Assembly (NCBI GenBank): GCA_905182615.1
Contig: CAJJCG010000045.1
Span: 1 to 54,583, forward strand
DNA length: 54,583 bases
Direction: 5' to 3'
Origin: Alphaproteobacteria bacterium UBA2964
Lineage (GTDB): Bacteria; Pseudomonadota; Alphaproteobacteria; MPNO01; UBA2964
Each line of letters begins with the position of its first letter. The first letter of the stretch is position 1. The position numbers and the translations under genes are program-made. Below are positions 9,020 to 18,301 of the stretch, piece after piece. Under the pieces are notes generated by a model. The model had not been told where the DNA came from. It ran no database searches and saw only the letters and a program-made list of their open reading frames with translations.

Positions 9020-9988
9020 ATGGCCGTTTACACCGACGTATCCGACGAAGAGCTAGAGGCTTTCGTCGCAACATATGACATTGGCGAAGTTCAATCCTGC
9101 AAGGGAATCGCTGAAGGCGTTGAGAACTCTAACTATCTTCTCCAGACAGATCGCGGCAATTACATCCTGACGCTGTATGAAAAACGTGTTGAACCAAAAG
9201 ACCTACCTTTCTTTTTGGGGCTAATGGATCATCTCGCTACACAGAACTTCCCCTGTCCAACACCCATCCACGACCGCGACGGCAAAGCCTTGCGTGAGCT
9301 ATGTGGCCGACCCGCTGCCCTTACAAGCTTTCTTTCCGGTCTTTGGCCTAAACGGGTCGCTCCTGATCACTGCAAAGGGGTTGGTGGCATCGCGGCGAAG
9401 ATGCATCTAGCCGCAGAAGGATTCGAGCCCACCCGCAAAAACGGGCTAGACCGGGCTGGCTGGCAAGAGCTCTTTACACAAACAAAAGAACGCGCCAATG
9501 AAATTCAGACCGGGCTCGCCACAAAGATTGAAACCGAGTTAGCATTTCTAGAAGAGAATTGGCCAAACGCTCTACCGTCGGGGATCATTCACGCAGATCT
9601 GTTTCCAGATAACGTATTCTTTCATCAAAGTGATCTCAGCGGCGTCATCGACTTCTACTTTGCCTGCAATGGCTCGTTCGCTTACGAGATTGCAATTTGT
9701 CTGAATGCATGGTGTTTCGAGGATGATAGCAGTTTTAACGTCACCAAAGCGCGTAATCTTATAGAGGGATATACCGCCATACGCGCTCTCGACCCTGCAG
9801 AAATAGCAGCACTACCACTACTGGCCCGGGGCAGTGCCCTCCGTTTCCTGCTCACACGGCTCTATGATTTACTCAATCATCGTGAGGGCGCTCTGGTTAA
9901 TCCGAAGGACCCACTCGAATATCTCAAAAAACTGCAGTTTCATCAGAACGCCGATGGACCCGGCGCCTACGGGTTGGAGAACGGATAA
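9020..9988 (+). CDS. thrB: Homoserine kinase (aminoglycoside-phosphotransferase fold)
   Basis: Phosphorylates homoserine to O-phosphohomoserine, the substrate of the threonine synthase encoded at 16.8-18.2 kb. It belongs to the APH-like ThrB class: catalytic loop HADLFPDN (His191, Asp193, Asn198) and a following Asp in VIDFYFA that would bind metal. The N-terminal ATP-binding lobe (NSNYLL) also matches. Length 322, typical. It sits 55 bases after ispH and 8 bases before rnhA, an order I recognise from other alphaproteobacteria. Confidence 0.95.
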   Translation: MAVYTDVSDEELEAFVATYDIGEVQSCKGIAEGVENSNYLLQTDRGNYILTLYEKRVEPKDLPFFLGLMDHLATQNFPCPTPIHDRDGKALRELCGRPAALTSFLSGLWPKRVAPDHCKGVGGIAAKMHLAAEGFEPTRKNGLDRAGWQELFTQTKERANEIQTGLATKIETELAFLEENWPNALPSGIIHADLFPDNVFFHQSDLSGVIDFYFACNGSFAYEIAICLNAWCFEDDSSFNVTKARNLIEGYTAIRALDPAEIAALPLLARGSALRFLLTRLYDLLNHREGALVNPKDPLEYLKKLQFHQNADGPGAYGLENG

Positions 9989-9996
9989 CCGCGACC

Positions 9997-10473
9997 ATGG
10001 CCGACGAGAGCGCAACAGAAGACCAACAATCCGGGCCCGTAGAAATATATACTGATGGTGCCTGCAGCGGGAATCCCGGCCCCGGCGGCTGGGGTGCGAT
10101 CCTACGATGGCGCGGTAAGGAGCGTGAAATTTGGGGCGGCGAGCCCGATACCACCAATAACCGAATGGAGCTCACCGCCGCCATCAAAGCGCTCGAAAGC
10201 CTCAACCGGCAGGTCACCGCCATCCTCTATACCGACAGCAAATATGTGAAAGATGGTATCACGACCTGGATTATTGGCTGGAAAGCATGCAACTGGAAAA
10301 CGGCCGCGAAAAAGCCGGTTAAAAATGTTGACCTCTGGCAGGCGCTGGACGATGCGGTGAGCAAGCATGATGTCGAATGGCGTTGGGTGAAAGGCCATGC
10401 AGGACATCCCGGAAACGAGCGCGCTGATGAGCTGGCGCGGCGCGGGGTCGACGAGGTTAAGAACGGCGCATGA
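9997..10473 (+). CDS. rnhA: Ribonuclease HI
   Basis: Degrades RNA in RNA:DNA hybrids such as R-loops and Okazaki primers. The four catalytic acidic residues are visible: Asp20 ([14 protein letters not shown]), Glu58 (NRMELTAA), Asp80 (LYTDSKYV) and Asp144 (NERADELA). 158 residues, cytosolic. It starts 8 bases after thrB and overlaps the next gene by four bases (ATGA), so the three genes probably share a transcript. Confidence 0.97.
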   Translation: MADESATEDQQSGPVEIYTDGACSGNPGPGGWGAILRWRGKEREIWGGEPDTTNNRMELTAAIKALESLNRQVTAILYTDSKYVKDGITTWIIGWKACNWKTAAKKPVKNVDLWQALDDAVSKHDVEWRWVKGHAGHPGNERADELARRGVDEVKNGA

Positions 10474-10958
10474 CCGAGATTCCAACAGCTCCGCCAACTG
10501 AAGCTGACTCGCCGGAGGTCCTGACCTTTCCGCCAGTGATCTATGCGACGTTTTTTATTATCGGCATTATCACGGACCGTGCGCTAAGCCATTCGATAGA
10601 GTTTTTCGGATTTCCGCATCGGGCGGGTTGGGCGCTGGCTGTGGTTGGGTTCCTCATCGTTGGCTGGGCCGTTACCCGGTTCGTTAAAGCAAAGACCCAT
10701 ATCTATGTAAGAAATCCAGCGACAACGCTCGTCAGTGATGGTCCCTATCGTTTCTCGCGGAATCCGATGTATCTCGCCGCAACGCTCCTATACGCCGGAG
10801 TAGCCATTGCCTATGGCAAGACCGCGACACTTGCCCTTCTTATTCCCTGTCTGGTCGTCATGCATTACGGTGTGATTACGCGTGAAGAGCGCTATCTCGA
10901 CGGCAAGTTTGGTGATGCCTATCGTACCTATCGTGCGAAAGTTCGGCGCTGGCTTTAA
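10470..10958 (+). CDS. Integral membrane methyltransferase (ICMT/PEMT-like)
   Basis: 162-residue membrane protein of the isoprenylcysteine carboxyl methyltransferase / phospholipid methyltransferase superfamily. Four hydrophobic segments are seen, and the C-terminal half has the SAM-binding signature ([14 protein letters not shown], then [23 protein letters not shown]). The substrate cannot be told from sequence; isoprenoid-linked thiols and phospholipids are family options. It is translationally coupled to rnhA by a 4-base overlap and faces the minus-strand oxidoreductase gene. Confidence 0.82.
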   Translation: MTEIPTAPPTEADSPEVLTFPPVIYATFFIIGIITDRALSHSIEFFGFPHRAGWALAVVGFLIVGWAVTRFVKAKTHIYVRNPATTLVSDGPYRFSRNPMYLAATLLYAGVAIAYGKTATLALLIPCLVVMHYGVITREERYLDGKFGDAYRTYRAKVRRWL

Positions 10959-10962
10959 GCTA

Positions 10963-11898
10963 TTAGAATTTGATCACCAGCCGCCCGCGTGTGCCGCCAG
11001 CTTCCAGTCGCCGATGTGCCTCCGGAGCGTGTTCGGGTTTGAATGTATCTGCCACCCGCAGCGTAATAGCACCGTCCTCGACCAATTGCCTGAGACTGTC
11101 GAGCTTCCTTGTTTCGCCATCATAATCGCGGACAAATGTCTTGGTGAAGTTGATGCCTCGCTGGCCATCCCCCTCATAGCCCCGTACCGAGGTGAATGAG
11201 CCACCATCGCGCAATGCTGGAATAGCAAGCTCCTTCAAAACCGCACCATCAGCCAGCCCGTCGACACCGTCGGGAAAATGTTCCCGAATTCGCGTCGCGA
11301 CATCGTCGCCTCTGCGTACTACAATATCAGCACCCAGCGACTTAATCAGCGCCTCATCCGCCTCTGACGCATCGGCAATCACCGTTAATCCATCAGCTTT
11401 AGCAATCTGAATGACATAGCCGCCATAAGCACCTGCCGCACCGGTTACGGCAACCACCTGGCCTGGGGACAGGGCAAGCAAATCGAGGGACCGGCGTGCC
11501 GTCAGCCCGTTCATCGGAAGGGTGGCCGCTTCGACATGGGATGTTCCCGCCGGCATTGCGACGACAGATTTTGCATTGAGTACAATCTGCTCGCGGTAGC
11601 CGCCGTGACTGGCCTTAGTCACAACCATCCCCATGACCGCGTCACCGGCTTTTATACCGGTGACCCCTTCGCCAACTTCATCAACAGTTCCGGCAATATC
11701 CATGCCGGGAACATAGGGCGGCGGATCAATCTTTTGCTGTTCCGCGCGCGTCCCATTCCGGGTCATGATATCCGTTGGGTTAACCGTTGCCGCGAGGGTT
11801 TTAATACGAACCTTACCTGGGCCCGCATGCACCTCGGGCACATCGATCAGCTCAAGCGCTTCCGGCCCGCCAAATTTCAATATTCCAATTGCGCGCAT
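10963..11898 (-). CDS. MDR-family NADPH:quinone reductase / zinc-independent alcohol dehydrogenase-like
   Basis: 311 residues of the medium-chain dehydrogenase/reductase superfamily. The N-terminal GroES-like fold (residues 1-120, including [16 protein letters not shown]) precedes a Rossmann domain with the nucleotide motif [12 protein letters not shown] (about 150-161). The catalytic zinc cysteines and structural zinc lobe of true alcohol dehydrogenases are absent, pointing to the quinone-oxidoreductase branch. The substrate is unknown. It lies alone between the convergent methyltransferase gene and the peroxiredoxin terminator. Confidence 0.85.
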   Translation of the reverse strand: MRAIGILKFGGPEALELIDVPEVHAGPGKVRIKTLAATVNPTDIMTRNGTRAEQQKIDPPPYVPGMDIAGTVDEVGEGVTGIKAGDAVMGMVVTKASHGGYREQIVLNAKSVVAMPAGTSHVEAATLPMNGLTARRSLDLLALSPGQVVAVTGAAGAYGGYVIQIAKADGLTVIADASEADEALIKSLGADIVVRRGDDVATRIREHFPDGVDGLADGAVLKELAIPALRDGGSFTSVRGYEGDGQRGINFTKTFVRDYDGETRKLDSLRQLVEDGAITLRVADTFKPEHAPEAHRRLEAGGTRGRLVIKF

Positions 11899-11972
11899 TT
11901 TCTGCCCTTCCCTGTGTGGTTTTCTTATTGGTGTCCTGATCCTGGCTAATTGTCTATGGCGATCAGCGGCGC

Positions 11973-12015
11973 AACAAAAAACGGCGGCCCCTCTCCAGGA
12001 TCGCCGTTTTTTGTT
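11973..12015 (-). terminator. Intrinsic terminator after the peroxiredoxin gene
   Basis: A perfect 14-bp stem, AACAAAAAACGGCG (11973-11986) pairing with CGCCGTTTTTTGTT (12002-12015), encloses a 15-base loop. Read on the minus strand it gives a GC-rich stem followed by a run of six T, 14 bases past the peroxiredoxin stop codon. The symmetry means it could work in both directions, but both flanking genes are on the minus strand. Confidence 0.88.
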
Positions 12016-12029
12016 AAATTTGTTCAGAC

Positions 12030-12509
12030 TTAGAGCTGGCCGAGCATATGTTCGGCGCTGGAGACTTCAAACGCCCCGCCTTCTTCAACGTTTAGCTTTT
12101 CGATCACACCATCTTTGATGATCATCGAATAGCGCTGCGCCCGCATGCCCATGCCACGACCCGTAAGGTCAAGCTCTAGGCCCAATGCCTTGACAAAATC
12201 AGCACTACCGTCAGCCAGCATGACAATCTCACCAACACTCTGGTTTTTGCCCCAGGCATCCATGACAAAGACATCATTGGCCGCTGTGCAGGCAATGGCG
12301 TCGACACCTTTGGCTTTCAGATCATCGGCCTTTTCAACGAATCCAGGAAGATGTTTGGCTGAACAGGTCGGCGTAAAAGCACCGGGAACCGAGAAAAGTG
12401 CCACTGTCTTACCGGCGAAAAGCTCTTCGCTGGTCACGTCTGCGGGGCCAGTGGCCCCCATAACTTTGAATGTCGCTGCTGGAACCTTGTCGCCTTCTTG
12501 TACTGCCAT
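12030..12509 (-). CDS. Peroxiredoxin (Prx5/AhpE-like redoxin)
   Basis: Thiol peroxidase that reduces hydrogen peroxide and organic peroxides. The peroxidatic cysteine lies in PGAFTPTCSAKHLPGF, the hallmark of the Prx5 group; a second Cys (AIACTAAND) may resolve it. I start at the ATG at 12507-12509, giving 159 residues, because AAAGGA lies 7 bases upstream and the N-terminus MAVQEGDKVP matches the family; the open frame extends 40 codons further but those residues look unrelated. A strong terminator follows. Confidence 0.93.
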   Translation of the reverse strand: MAVQEGDKVPAATFKVMGATGPADVTSEELFAGKTVALFSVPGAFTPTCSAKHLPGFVEKADDLKAKGVDAIACTAANDVFVMDAWGKNQSVGEIVMLADGSADFVKALGLELDLTGRGMGMRAQRYSMIIKDGVIEKLNVEEGGAFEVSSAEHMLGQL

Positions 12510-12636
12510 GCTGATTTCCTTTGAAAATATGTTGTTGGATGAGCCATAGCCTAACGGCTCAATGTTTCGGTTTCCCGACAGATCAATAGGGTATGAATGA
12601 ACTAAAGTCACCCCGGCAAAGGCCCGCAAGCGAGGC

Positions 12637-14799
12637 TTATTTTCCCGCCAGAGCCCGCTCCTCTTGGGCGCCGTTCAAGGCCGAGATCACAGCATCTCTG
12701 CGGAGCAGTTCTGTCAACACGATGCCTTGTCGTGCCTGCGGCCCAAACACGACATTGAACGGAATACCATAGCGCATAAAACGCTGCAAAAAGCCTGTAA
12801 TCTGCGGGTCTGGGCGGGTCCAGTCCGCCCGCATCGCCACGACATTTTTTTGCTTCAACCGTTTACTGATCGCATCTGTATCAAGGACCAGCGCCTTATT
12901 AACCTTGCAGGTCACGCACCAATCGGCAGTGACATCCACAAAGACTGTTTTACCAGCGGCAACATGCCCGGAGATCGCAGCCGGATCAAACTTCTGCCAA
13001 TACCCAGCTGATGCTGTCACAGATTTTACATTCGTTTGCCCCAGCTGTGGCGGCACCAGAATAGCCAGCAGCCCGACAATTACAGGGCCTGACATTACAA
13101 ACTTGCGCTGCCGTTCTGAGGCGCGGTGATGAAAGGCGATTACCGCGACCATAGCGATTAGCAGAACTGCAGTCGCCATGGCGGCAGATCGTCCAATCTG
13201 GGTATCGAGGACTATAAGCAACCAGGCTGCCGTCGCCACCAAAGCGAAAGCCAGAGTTTTCCTTAGCGTAACCATCCACTGACCGGGCTTCGGAAACCGA
13301 TTGGCCAGCGCCGGAAAGGCCGCGACCAGAAGATAGGGTAACGCCAGGCCGAGCCCTAGGGCTGTAAAGATTGCGTAGATTTCGAAGGCCCCGCGCGCCA
13401 GCGCAAAGCCTACAGCGGTCCCCAGAAACGGCGCCGAACAGGGTGTTGCCAATAGAGCTGCGAACGCACCGGTGGCGAAATGACCCGCCATCCCCTGCCC
13501 CGCCCCCGGATTTCCTTGTCCGGCAGTAGCCGCGCGATCCGACACAAACGACGGCAAACGAATTTCGAACATACCCCACAGATTGGCAGCAAATAACGCC
13601 ACGACCACAGCCATCACCGTAAGAAATACCGGTTGCTGAAACTGGGTGCCCCACCCGGTCGCCTGGCCCGTGGCTTTTAGAATAACCGCCGCAGATCCCA
13701 AAATCAGAAACGAGACCAAGATACCGGCGGCAGAGGCCAGAAAGCCTTTGCGCACTACCCGAGGATCTTCGCCGCCGAGACCGATCACAGAAAGCATCTT
13801 CAAAGAAAGTACCGGCAATACACACGGCATCAAATTGAGGATGAGCCCGCCAAGCACCGCAAAAGCGAGAATACTCAAGAAGGCACCCATCGATACCGGC
13901 GGTGCCGTCTGGATCACAACGCGCGCCGTTGGCCGCGTTTTGAGCTCTACCGCGCCTTTGGCATCACCAAGCAGCGTTAGAACAATGTCCTTACCGGCAA
14001 GGTCTAACGGTTTGCCGGCTTTTACGGACCTAATCGGAGGTGAAACGAGGGCCGCAAACACGGCTTTGCCGTCGTCATCTCGGGCGACAAGCTTCGCTTT
14101 GCTAAATCGAAAACCCCGCGGGCCTTCAATTAAGAGATCGGGTTTCCCGGAAACAGCTGCCGTAACTTGCAGCGTTTGTTTGCCGGCGGGACCAACAACT
14201 GACACCGAGCTAATTTTGCCAGCGGTGCCCGTCACCTTCTTCGGCACCGCGGAGACGTATTTATTGATCAAATAGCCTTCTGTCGAAGAACTTTCCGACC
14301 CAGCCGGCAACGCCAATGTCAGCTTGGCCTCATAGGGAACACAAATCTCCTCGCAGGTGAGATACGGTACCGTCGCCTTAATGTTGACCGCCTTGCCGGT
14401 TTCAAACGGTCGCACCGTCAGCGGCAGGACCACTTCTTTTTTGTAGCCAAGGGTTTCCAGGCCAAGCACGCTAAACCGCGTGGGTGCCGGCCAATCAACT
14501 TTAATATCTGCGAGATTCTGTGACCCCTTCCAGCTGGGTCGAGGTGGAAAACCGGCATCCCCTGGCGACCGCCAGTAAATCTTCCAGCCTGGCTTCATCT
14601 TAAAATGCAGCCCCAGGTGCAATTTAGCTGCCGAACCGACGGCATTGCTTTCTGCAATCAACCGAACAGCACCGTGATCAGTCGACCACCATGGCCCAGC
14701 CGCCGCAAAAATGGAACCGGATGGAACCAAAACGCCCAAAATAACGAGAAAAATTCCGACTAAACCACGAAACACAGATATTTGCCCTAAAATTACCAA
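12637..14799 (-). CDS. DsbD/ScsB-type thiol:disulfide transporter
   Basis: 720-residue inner-membrane protein that carries reducing equivalents from cytoplasmic thioredoxin to periplasmic partners. Order: signal or anchor (1-32); ScsB-like periplasmic N-terminal domain (about 35-290) with a Cys pair in YLTCEEICVPY; eight-helix DsbD core whose two transport cysteines are in NLMPCVLP and LLATPCSAP; C-terminal thioredoxin domain with CVTC (about 625-628). The N-terminal domain resembles ScsB rather than classical DsbD. A DsbA-like protein is encoded at the window start, but coupling of the two is not shown. Confidence 0.9.
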   Translation of the reverse strand: MVILGQISVFRGLVGIFLVILGVLVPSGSIFAAAGPWWSTDHGAVRLIAESNAVGSAAKLHLGLHFKMKPGWKIYWRSPGDAGFPPRPSWKGSQNLADIKVDWPAPTRFSVLGLETLGYKKEVVLPLTVRPFETGKAVNIKATVPYLTCEEICVPYEAKLTLALPAGSESSSTEGYLINKYVSAVPKKVTGTAGKISSVSVVGPAGKQTLQVTAAVSGKPDLLIEGPRGFRFSKAKLVARDDDGKAVFAALVSPPIRSVKAGKPLDLAGKDIVLTLLGDAKGAVELKTRPTARVVIQTAPPVSMGAFLSILAFAVLGGLILNLMPCVLPVLSLKMLSVIGLGGEDPRVVRKGFLASAAGILVSFLILGSAAVILKATGQATGWGTQFQQPVFLTVMAVVVALFAANLWGMFEIRLPSFVSDRAATAGQGNPGAGQGMAGHFATGAFAALLATPCSAPFLGTAVGFALARGAFEIYAIFTALGLGLALPYLLVAAFPALANRFPKPGQWMVTLRKTLAFALVATAAWLLIVLDTQIGRSAAMATAVLLIAMVAVIAFHHRASERQRKFVMSGPVIVGLLAILVPPQLGQTNVKSVTASAGYWQKFDPAAISGHVAAGKTVFVDVTADWCVTCKVNKALVLDTDAISKRLKQKNVVAMRADWTRPDPQITGFLQRFMRYGIPFNVVFGPQARQGIVLTELLRRDAVISALNGAQEERALAGK

Positions 14800-14917
14800 A
14801 GCTTTTTCGTTATTAGATCACCATTAGGATATTATATAGGCATGGACGCATAACTTATTGGTAAAATGTGCGTGTTCGAACGATTCTCGCTAGACTGCGA
14901 TACCATATGGAAATGGC

Positions 14918-15505
14918 ATGACTGACACACCAGAAGAAGAAGAAGATACTTCAACCTATTTGACGGGCAGCCTGCTGATCTCCATGCCGCAAATGCGCGA
15001 CGATCGGTTTACGCGCTCCGTGGTCTATATCTGCGCCCACACTTCTGACGGCGCCATGGGATTGATAATCAACAAAATCGTCGAGACCGTCAGCTTCCTA
15101 GAATTACTGGACCAGCTTAACATTGATACCGGCGCCACAAACAAGAAAATCCGTGTTCACTTCGGCGGCCCCGTTGAAACAGGTCGCGGCTTCGTTTTGC
15201 ACTCTGCCGATTACGTGCAGGACGCGACACTTGTCATCGATGATAGTGTCGCCCTGACGGCAACGGTCGATATTCTGAAATCTATCGCTGAAGGCGATGG
15301 CCCGGATAAAAGCATACTTGCCCTGGGCTATGCCGGTTGGGCACCCGGTCAACTCGATCAGGAAATTCAGGCTAATGGCTGGCTCAGCGTACCAGCTGAT
15401 AACGATTTAGTATTTGGCGACGACCCCGATACCAAATGGGAAAAAGCGATGGGCAAGATTGGTATTGATTTCAATATGTTGTCAGGCGATACCGGTCACG
15501 CCTAG
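14918..15505 (+). CDS. YqgE/AlgH family protein
   Basis: 195 residues of the UPF0301 (YqgE/AlgH) family. Recognisable landmarks are the opening [20 protein letters not shown], the GAMGLIINK segment and the VHFGGPV / GRGFVLHS pair, all highly conserved in the family. The biochemical function is not established; the family is widely conserved in proteobacteria. It is read divergently from the DsbD-like gene across 118 bases and convergently with the M16 peptidase gene nine bases away. Confidence 0.93.
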   Translation: MTDTPEEEEDTSTYLTGSLLISMPQMRDDRFTRSVVYICAHTSDGAMGLIINKIVETVSFLELLDQLNIDTGATNKKIRVHFGGPVETGRGFVLHSADYVQDATLVIDDSVALTATVDILKSIAEGDGPDKSILALGYAGWAPGQLDQEIQANGWLSVPADNDLVFGDDPDTKWEKAMGKIGIDFNMLSGDTGHA

Positions 15506-15514
15506 TTAACGCCC

Positions 15515-16777
15515 TCAGGCGGCTTTCAAGCGGCTAGCAATATCATCATAGCTCGGCAACCGGCTAACCGGACCAATCGCAGCCACCGTTGGATCACTTG
15601 AAAGCAACCGGCTAATCGCCCGCTCAATATCCGCACAGCTGAGCGCCTCGACCTTCTCGATCAATTCCTCAATCGGCATAACGCGGTCAAAGACAGTAAT
15701 CTGTCGCGCGATCTGTTCCGCACGGGCCGCAGTGCTTTCGAGCGACATCACAATACCAGTTCGCATTTGCGCCCGCGCCCGACCCAACTCTTTTTCTTCG
15801 ATCGTGCTTGTCGACTTAATCAACTCATCACATAAAACCGGGACAAGCTCCGCCAGCCCCTCCTCGCCGGTGCCGGCATAGATGCCAAAGAGACCACCAT
15901 CTGAATAGGCCGAGTTAAAACCGTAAATCGAATAAACCAACCCGCGCTTTTCACGAATCTCCTGGAAAAGCCGCGACGACATACCGCCGGCCAGAGTCGA
16001 GGCAGCGACCGCAATGGCATAGTAATCGGGGTCATGGAAACCGACAGATTCAAAACCGAGAACAAAATGCACCTGCTCCAGATCTCTGGTCTCGCGAATA
16101 TCTCCACCTCGATACAGTGCCGCCGCAGGTTGCTCGACAATGCCTGCTTCAACCCGGGAAAACTGGGCCTCAACCATCGCAACAATCACGTCATGATCGA
16201 GTTTACCCGCCGCCGCAAAGATCATACGCGGCGGCGTATAATGCGTGCCCATATATCCCATCAAGGTATCGCGGGTCATACTGGCCACAATCTCAGGCGG
16301 GCCAAGAACCGGACGCCCAAGCGGTTGCTCCGGAAAAGCCGTGCTCTGGAAGTGATCAAAGACGATATCATCAGGCGTATCGAAGGCCTGACCTATTTCC
16401 TGCAAAACCACTTCACGCTCGCGCTCCAGCTCTTGCTGGTCAAAGACCGAGTTCTGCAAAATATCGCCGATGATATCAATGGCGACGTCTACATTATCTT
16501 TCAGAGTAGTTGCGTGAAAGGCAGTAATTTCACGCGATGTGAAAGCATTCAGATGCCCGCCGACCGCTTCAATTTCTTCTGCTATGTCGCGCGCTGAACG
16601 CCGCGCGGTGCCTTTAAAGGCCATATGTTCTAGAAGATGCGATACGCCATTATTAGCAGCGGTTTCAAAACGAGACCCCGCCTGTACCCAGACACCGAGC
16701 GAAACTGTTTCAACCGTATCCAGCCGGTCGGTGACGATCGTCATACCATTGGCCAGCTTGGTTATTTCAACCGTCAT
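15515..16777 (-). CDS. M16 family zinc metallopeptidase (processing-peptidase-like)
   Basis: 420-residue pitrilysin-clan protease. The inverted zinc motif HxxEH is HLLEH (His47, Glu50, His51), and the distal zinc glutamate is in the ELEREREVVLQEI helix further on. A glycine-rich segment (ASTLAGGMSSRLFQEIREKRGLVYS) matches the substrate-gripping region of mitochondrial processing peptidase beta relatives. Its ATG overlaps the threonine synthase stop codon (ATGA), so the two are coupled; thrC-M16 is a common alphaproteobacterial pairing. Substrate unknown. Confidence 0.94.
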   Translation of the reverse strand: MTVEITKLANGMTIVTDRLDTVETVSLGVWVQAGSRFETAANNGVSHLLEHMAFKGTARRSARDIAEEIEAVGGHLNAFTSREITAFHATTLKDNVDVAIDIIGDILQNSVFDQQELEREREVVLQEIGQAFDTPDDIVFDHFQSTAFPEQPLGRPVLGPPEIVASMTRDTLMGYMGTHYTPPRMIFAAAGKLDHDVIVAMVEAQFSRVEAGIVEQPAAALYRGGDIRETRDLEQVHFVLGFESVGFHDPDYYAIAVAASTLAGGMSSRLFQEIREKRGLVYSIYGFNSAYSDGGLFGIYAGTGEEGLAELVPVLCDELIKSTSTIEEKELGRARAQMRTGIVMSLESTAARAEQIARQITVFDRVMPIEELIEKVEALSCADIERAISRLLSSDPTVAAIGPVSRLPSYDDIASRLKAA

Positions 16778-18171
16778 GTATTATTTGCCCGATCACTTAC
16801 AAAGGTCTGAACCGTTGCCAAGTCATTTGGCAATGTATCAAGACGTTCAGGTCTCTCCAAAAGGTCCGCCAAATTCGTCGGCAGTGAAGGTCTTACACCA
16901 ATCGCTGCTTCAACCGCATCTGGGAATTTAGCAGGATGGGCCGTCGACAAAGCAACCACTGGCACCGATGGGTCAGGCGAACAAACCGTTGCGGCATATA
17001 AACCCGTCGCCGTGTGAGGATCAACGATCATACCGCTATTTTCATAGGTCGCCGCAATCTGTGCTTTGATTCCAGCATCATCGAGGCGCGCAGCAAAAAA
17101 CAGTTCCCGCGCCTTATCAAGCACGTCGCCCGTCACGGTCATGGTGCCGCTTTCCCGGAACGCCGTCATTGCCTGGCTGATCACCCGACCATTACGGCCA
17201 TAGAGATCAAACAAAAGCCGTTCAAAATTACTCGATACCTGAATATCCATTGCCGGGCTCAAACTCGGCACGACTTCCTTGGCATCCATTGTGCCGGTTT
17301 CCATAAAGCGCGTCAGAATATCGTTGGTATTTGTCCCGATGATAAGACGCTCGATGGGCAGCCCAATTCTTGATGCAACATAGCCTGCAAAGATGTCACC
17401 AAAATTTCCCGTCGGGACGGCATAGGCGATAGACCGGTCCGGCGCACCAAGGCTCAACCCAGAGGAAACGTAATAGACAACCTGCGCCATAATCCGGGCC
17501 CAGTTAATTGAATTCACCGCCGAGAGATTCTGTTGCGACCGGAACTCCTCGTCATTGAACATTTCTTTGACAAGATCCTGGCAGTCATCAAACGTGCCGT
17601 CGATCGCAATATTGTGGATATTTTCTTCAGACACAGTCGTCATTTGACAGCGTTGGATATCTGACACCCTGCCTTTTGGATGCAGAATAAAAACCTCGAT
17701 GGCTTCGCGGCCGCGACAGGCTTCAATTGCCGCTGACCCCGTATCGCCAGAGGTTGCGCCAACAATTGTTATGCGTTCGCCACGCCGCGCCAGAATATAA
17801 TCAAACAGGCGTCCAAGGACCTGTAGCGCAAAATCCTTAAAGGCCAATGTCGGTCCGTGGAACAGTTCGACTAAAAACAAATTGTCATCGAGCTGTCGCA
17901 GCGGTGCAACGGCATCATGGCTAAAGCTGTCATAGGATTCGTCAATAAGCGTCTTCAGCGCCGCACCATCAATAGCGCCATCGACAAACGGCTGCATAAT
18001 TTGAAACGCGATGTCGGCGTAGGGAAGACCACGCATCGCACGTAGTTGATCTGCCGAAAATTGCGGCCATTCTTCGGGCACATAAAGACCACCGTCGCGG
18101 GCGAGCCCGGCGAGGACAACATCTTCGAATTCAAGGACCGGCGCAGCGCCCCGGGTACTCACGTAACGCAA
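16774..18171 (-). CDS. thrC: Threonine synthase
   Basis: PLP enzyme that converts O-phosphohomoserine to threonine; it uses the product of thrB at 9.0 kb. The PLP lysine is Lys112 in HGPTLAFKDF, and the phosphate-binding segment VGATSGDTGSAA follows. I choose the TTG at 18169-18171 (465 residues, beginning MRYVSTRGAAP) because AAGGAG at 18178-18183 lies six bases upstream and this is the family's usual N-terminus. A longer frame adds a repetitive Ala-Lys stretch that is only a translated hexanucleotide repeat. The M16 gene follows with a 4-base overlap. Confidence 0.95.
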   Translation of the reverse strand: MRYVSTRGAAPVLEFEDVVLAGLARDGGLYVPEEWPQFSADQLRAMRGLPYADIAFQIMQPFVDGAIDGAALKTLIDESYDSFSHDAVAPLRQLDDNLFLVELFHGPTLAFKDFALQVLGRLFDYILARRGERITIVGATSGDTGSAAIEACRGREAIEVFILHPKGRVSDIQRCQMTTVSEENIHNIAIDGTFDDCQDLVKEMFNDEEFRSQQNLSAVNSINWARIMAQVVYYVSSGLSLGAPDRSIAYAVPTGNFGDIFAGYVASRIGLPIERLIIGTNTNDILTRFMETGTMDAKEVVPSLSPAMDIQVSSNFERLLFDLYGRNGRVISQAMTAFRESGTMTVTGDVLDKARELFFAARLDDAGIKAQIAATYENSGMIVDPHTATGLYAATVCSPDPSVPVVALSTAHPAKFPDAVEAAIGVRPSLPTNLADLLERPERLDTLPNDLATVQTFVSDRANNT

Positions 18172-18179
18172 TCTATTCT

Positions 18180-18203
18180 CCTTAGCCTTAGCCTTAGCCT
18201 TAG
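18180..18203 (-). repeat. Hexanucleotide tandem repeat (CCTTAG)4 abutting the thrC start
   Basis: Four perfect copies of CCTTAG on the plus strand (CTAAGG on the coding strand), 24 bases. The copy nearest the gene contributes the AAGG of the thrC ribosome-binding site. A slippage event would change leader length by six bases. Effect on expression is inferred. Confidence 0.85.
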
Positions 18204-18301
18204 CCCTACCCCAGCCTATTCCGGGTTTTAAGGGCGGCACAGACTATCGGCGGAGCACCGGCGGAGCAATACATCGCGGTACCGGATCGTCAGTCTCTGC
18301 C

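Noticed and set aside
18172..18240. Longer threonine synthase N-terminus starting at 18240
   Set aside because: The extension is mostly an Ala-Lys repeat translated from the CCTTAG array; the TTG at 18171 has a good ribosome-binding site and gives the family N-terminus.
18249..18270. Short direct repeat CGGCGGAGCA twice between thrC and the M32 gene
   Set aside because: Only two copies of about ten bases in a short spacer; too little to claim an element.
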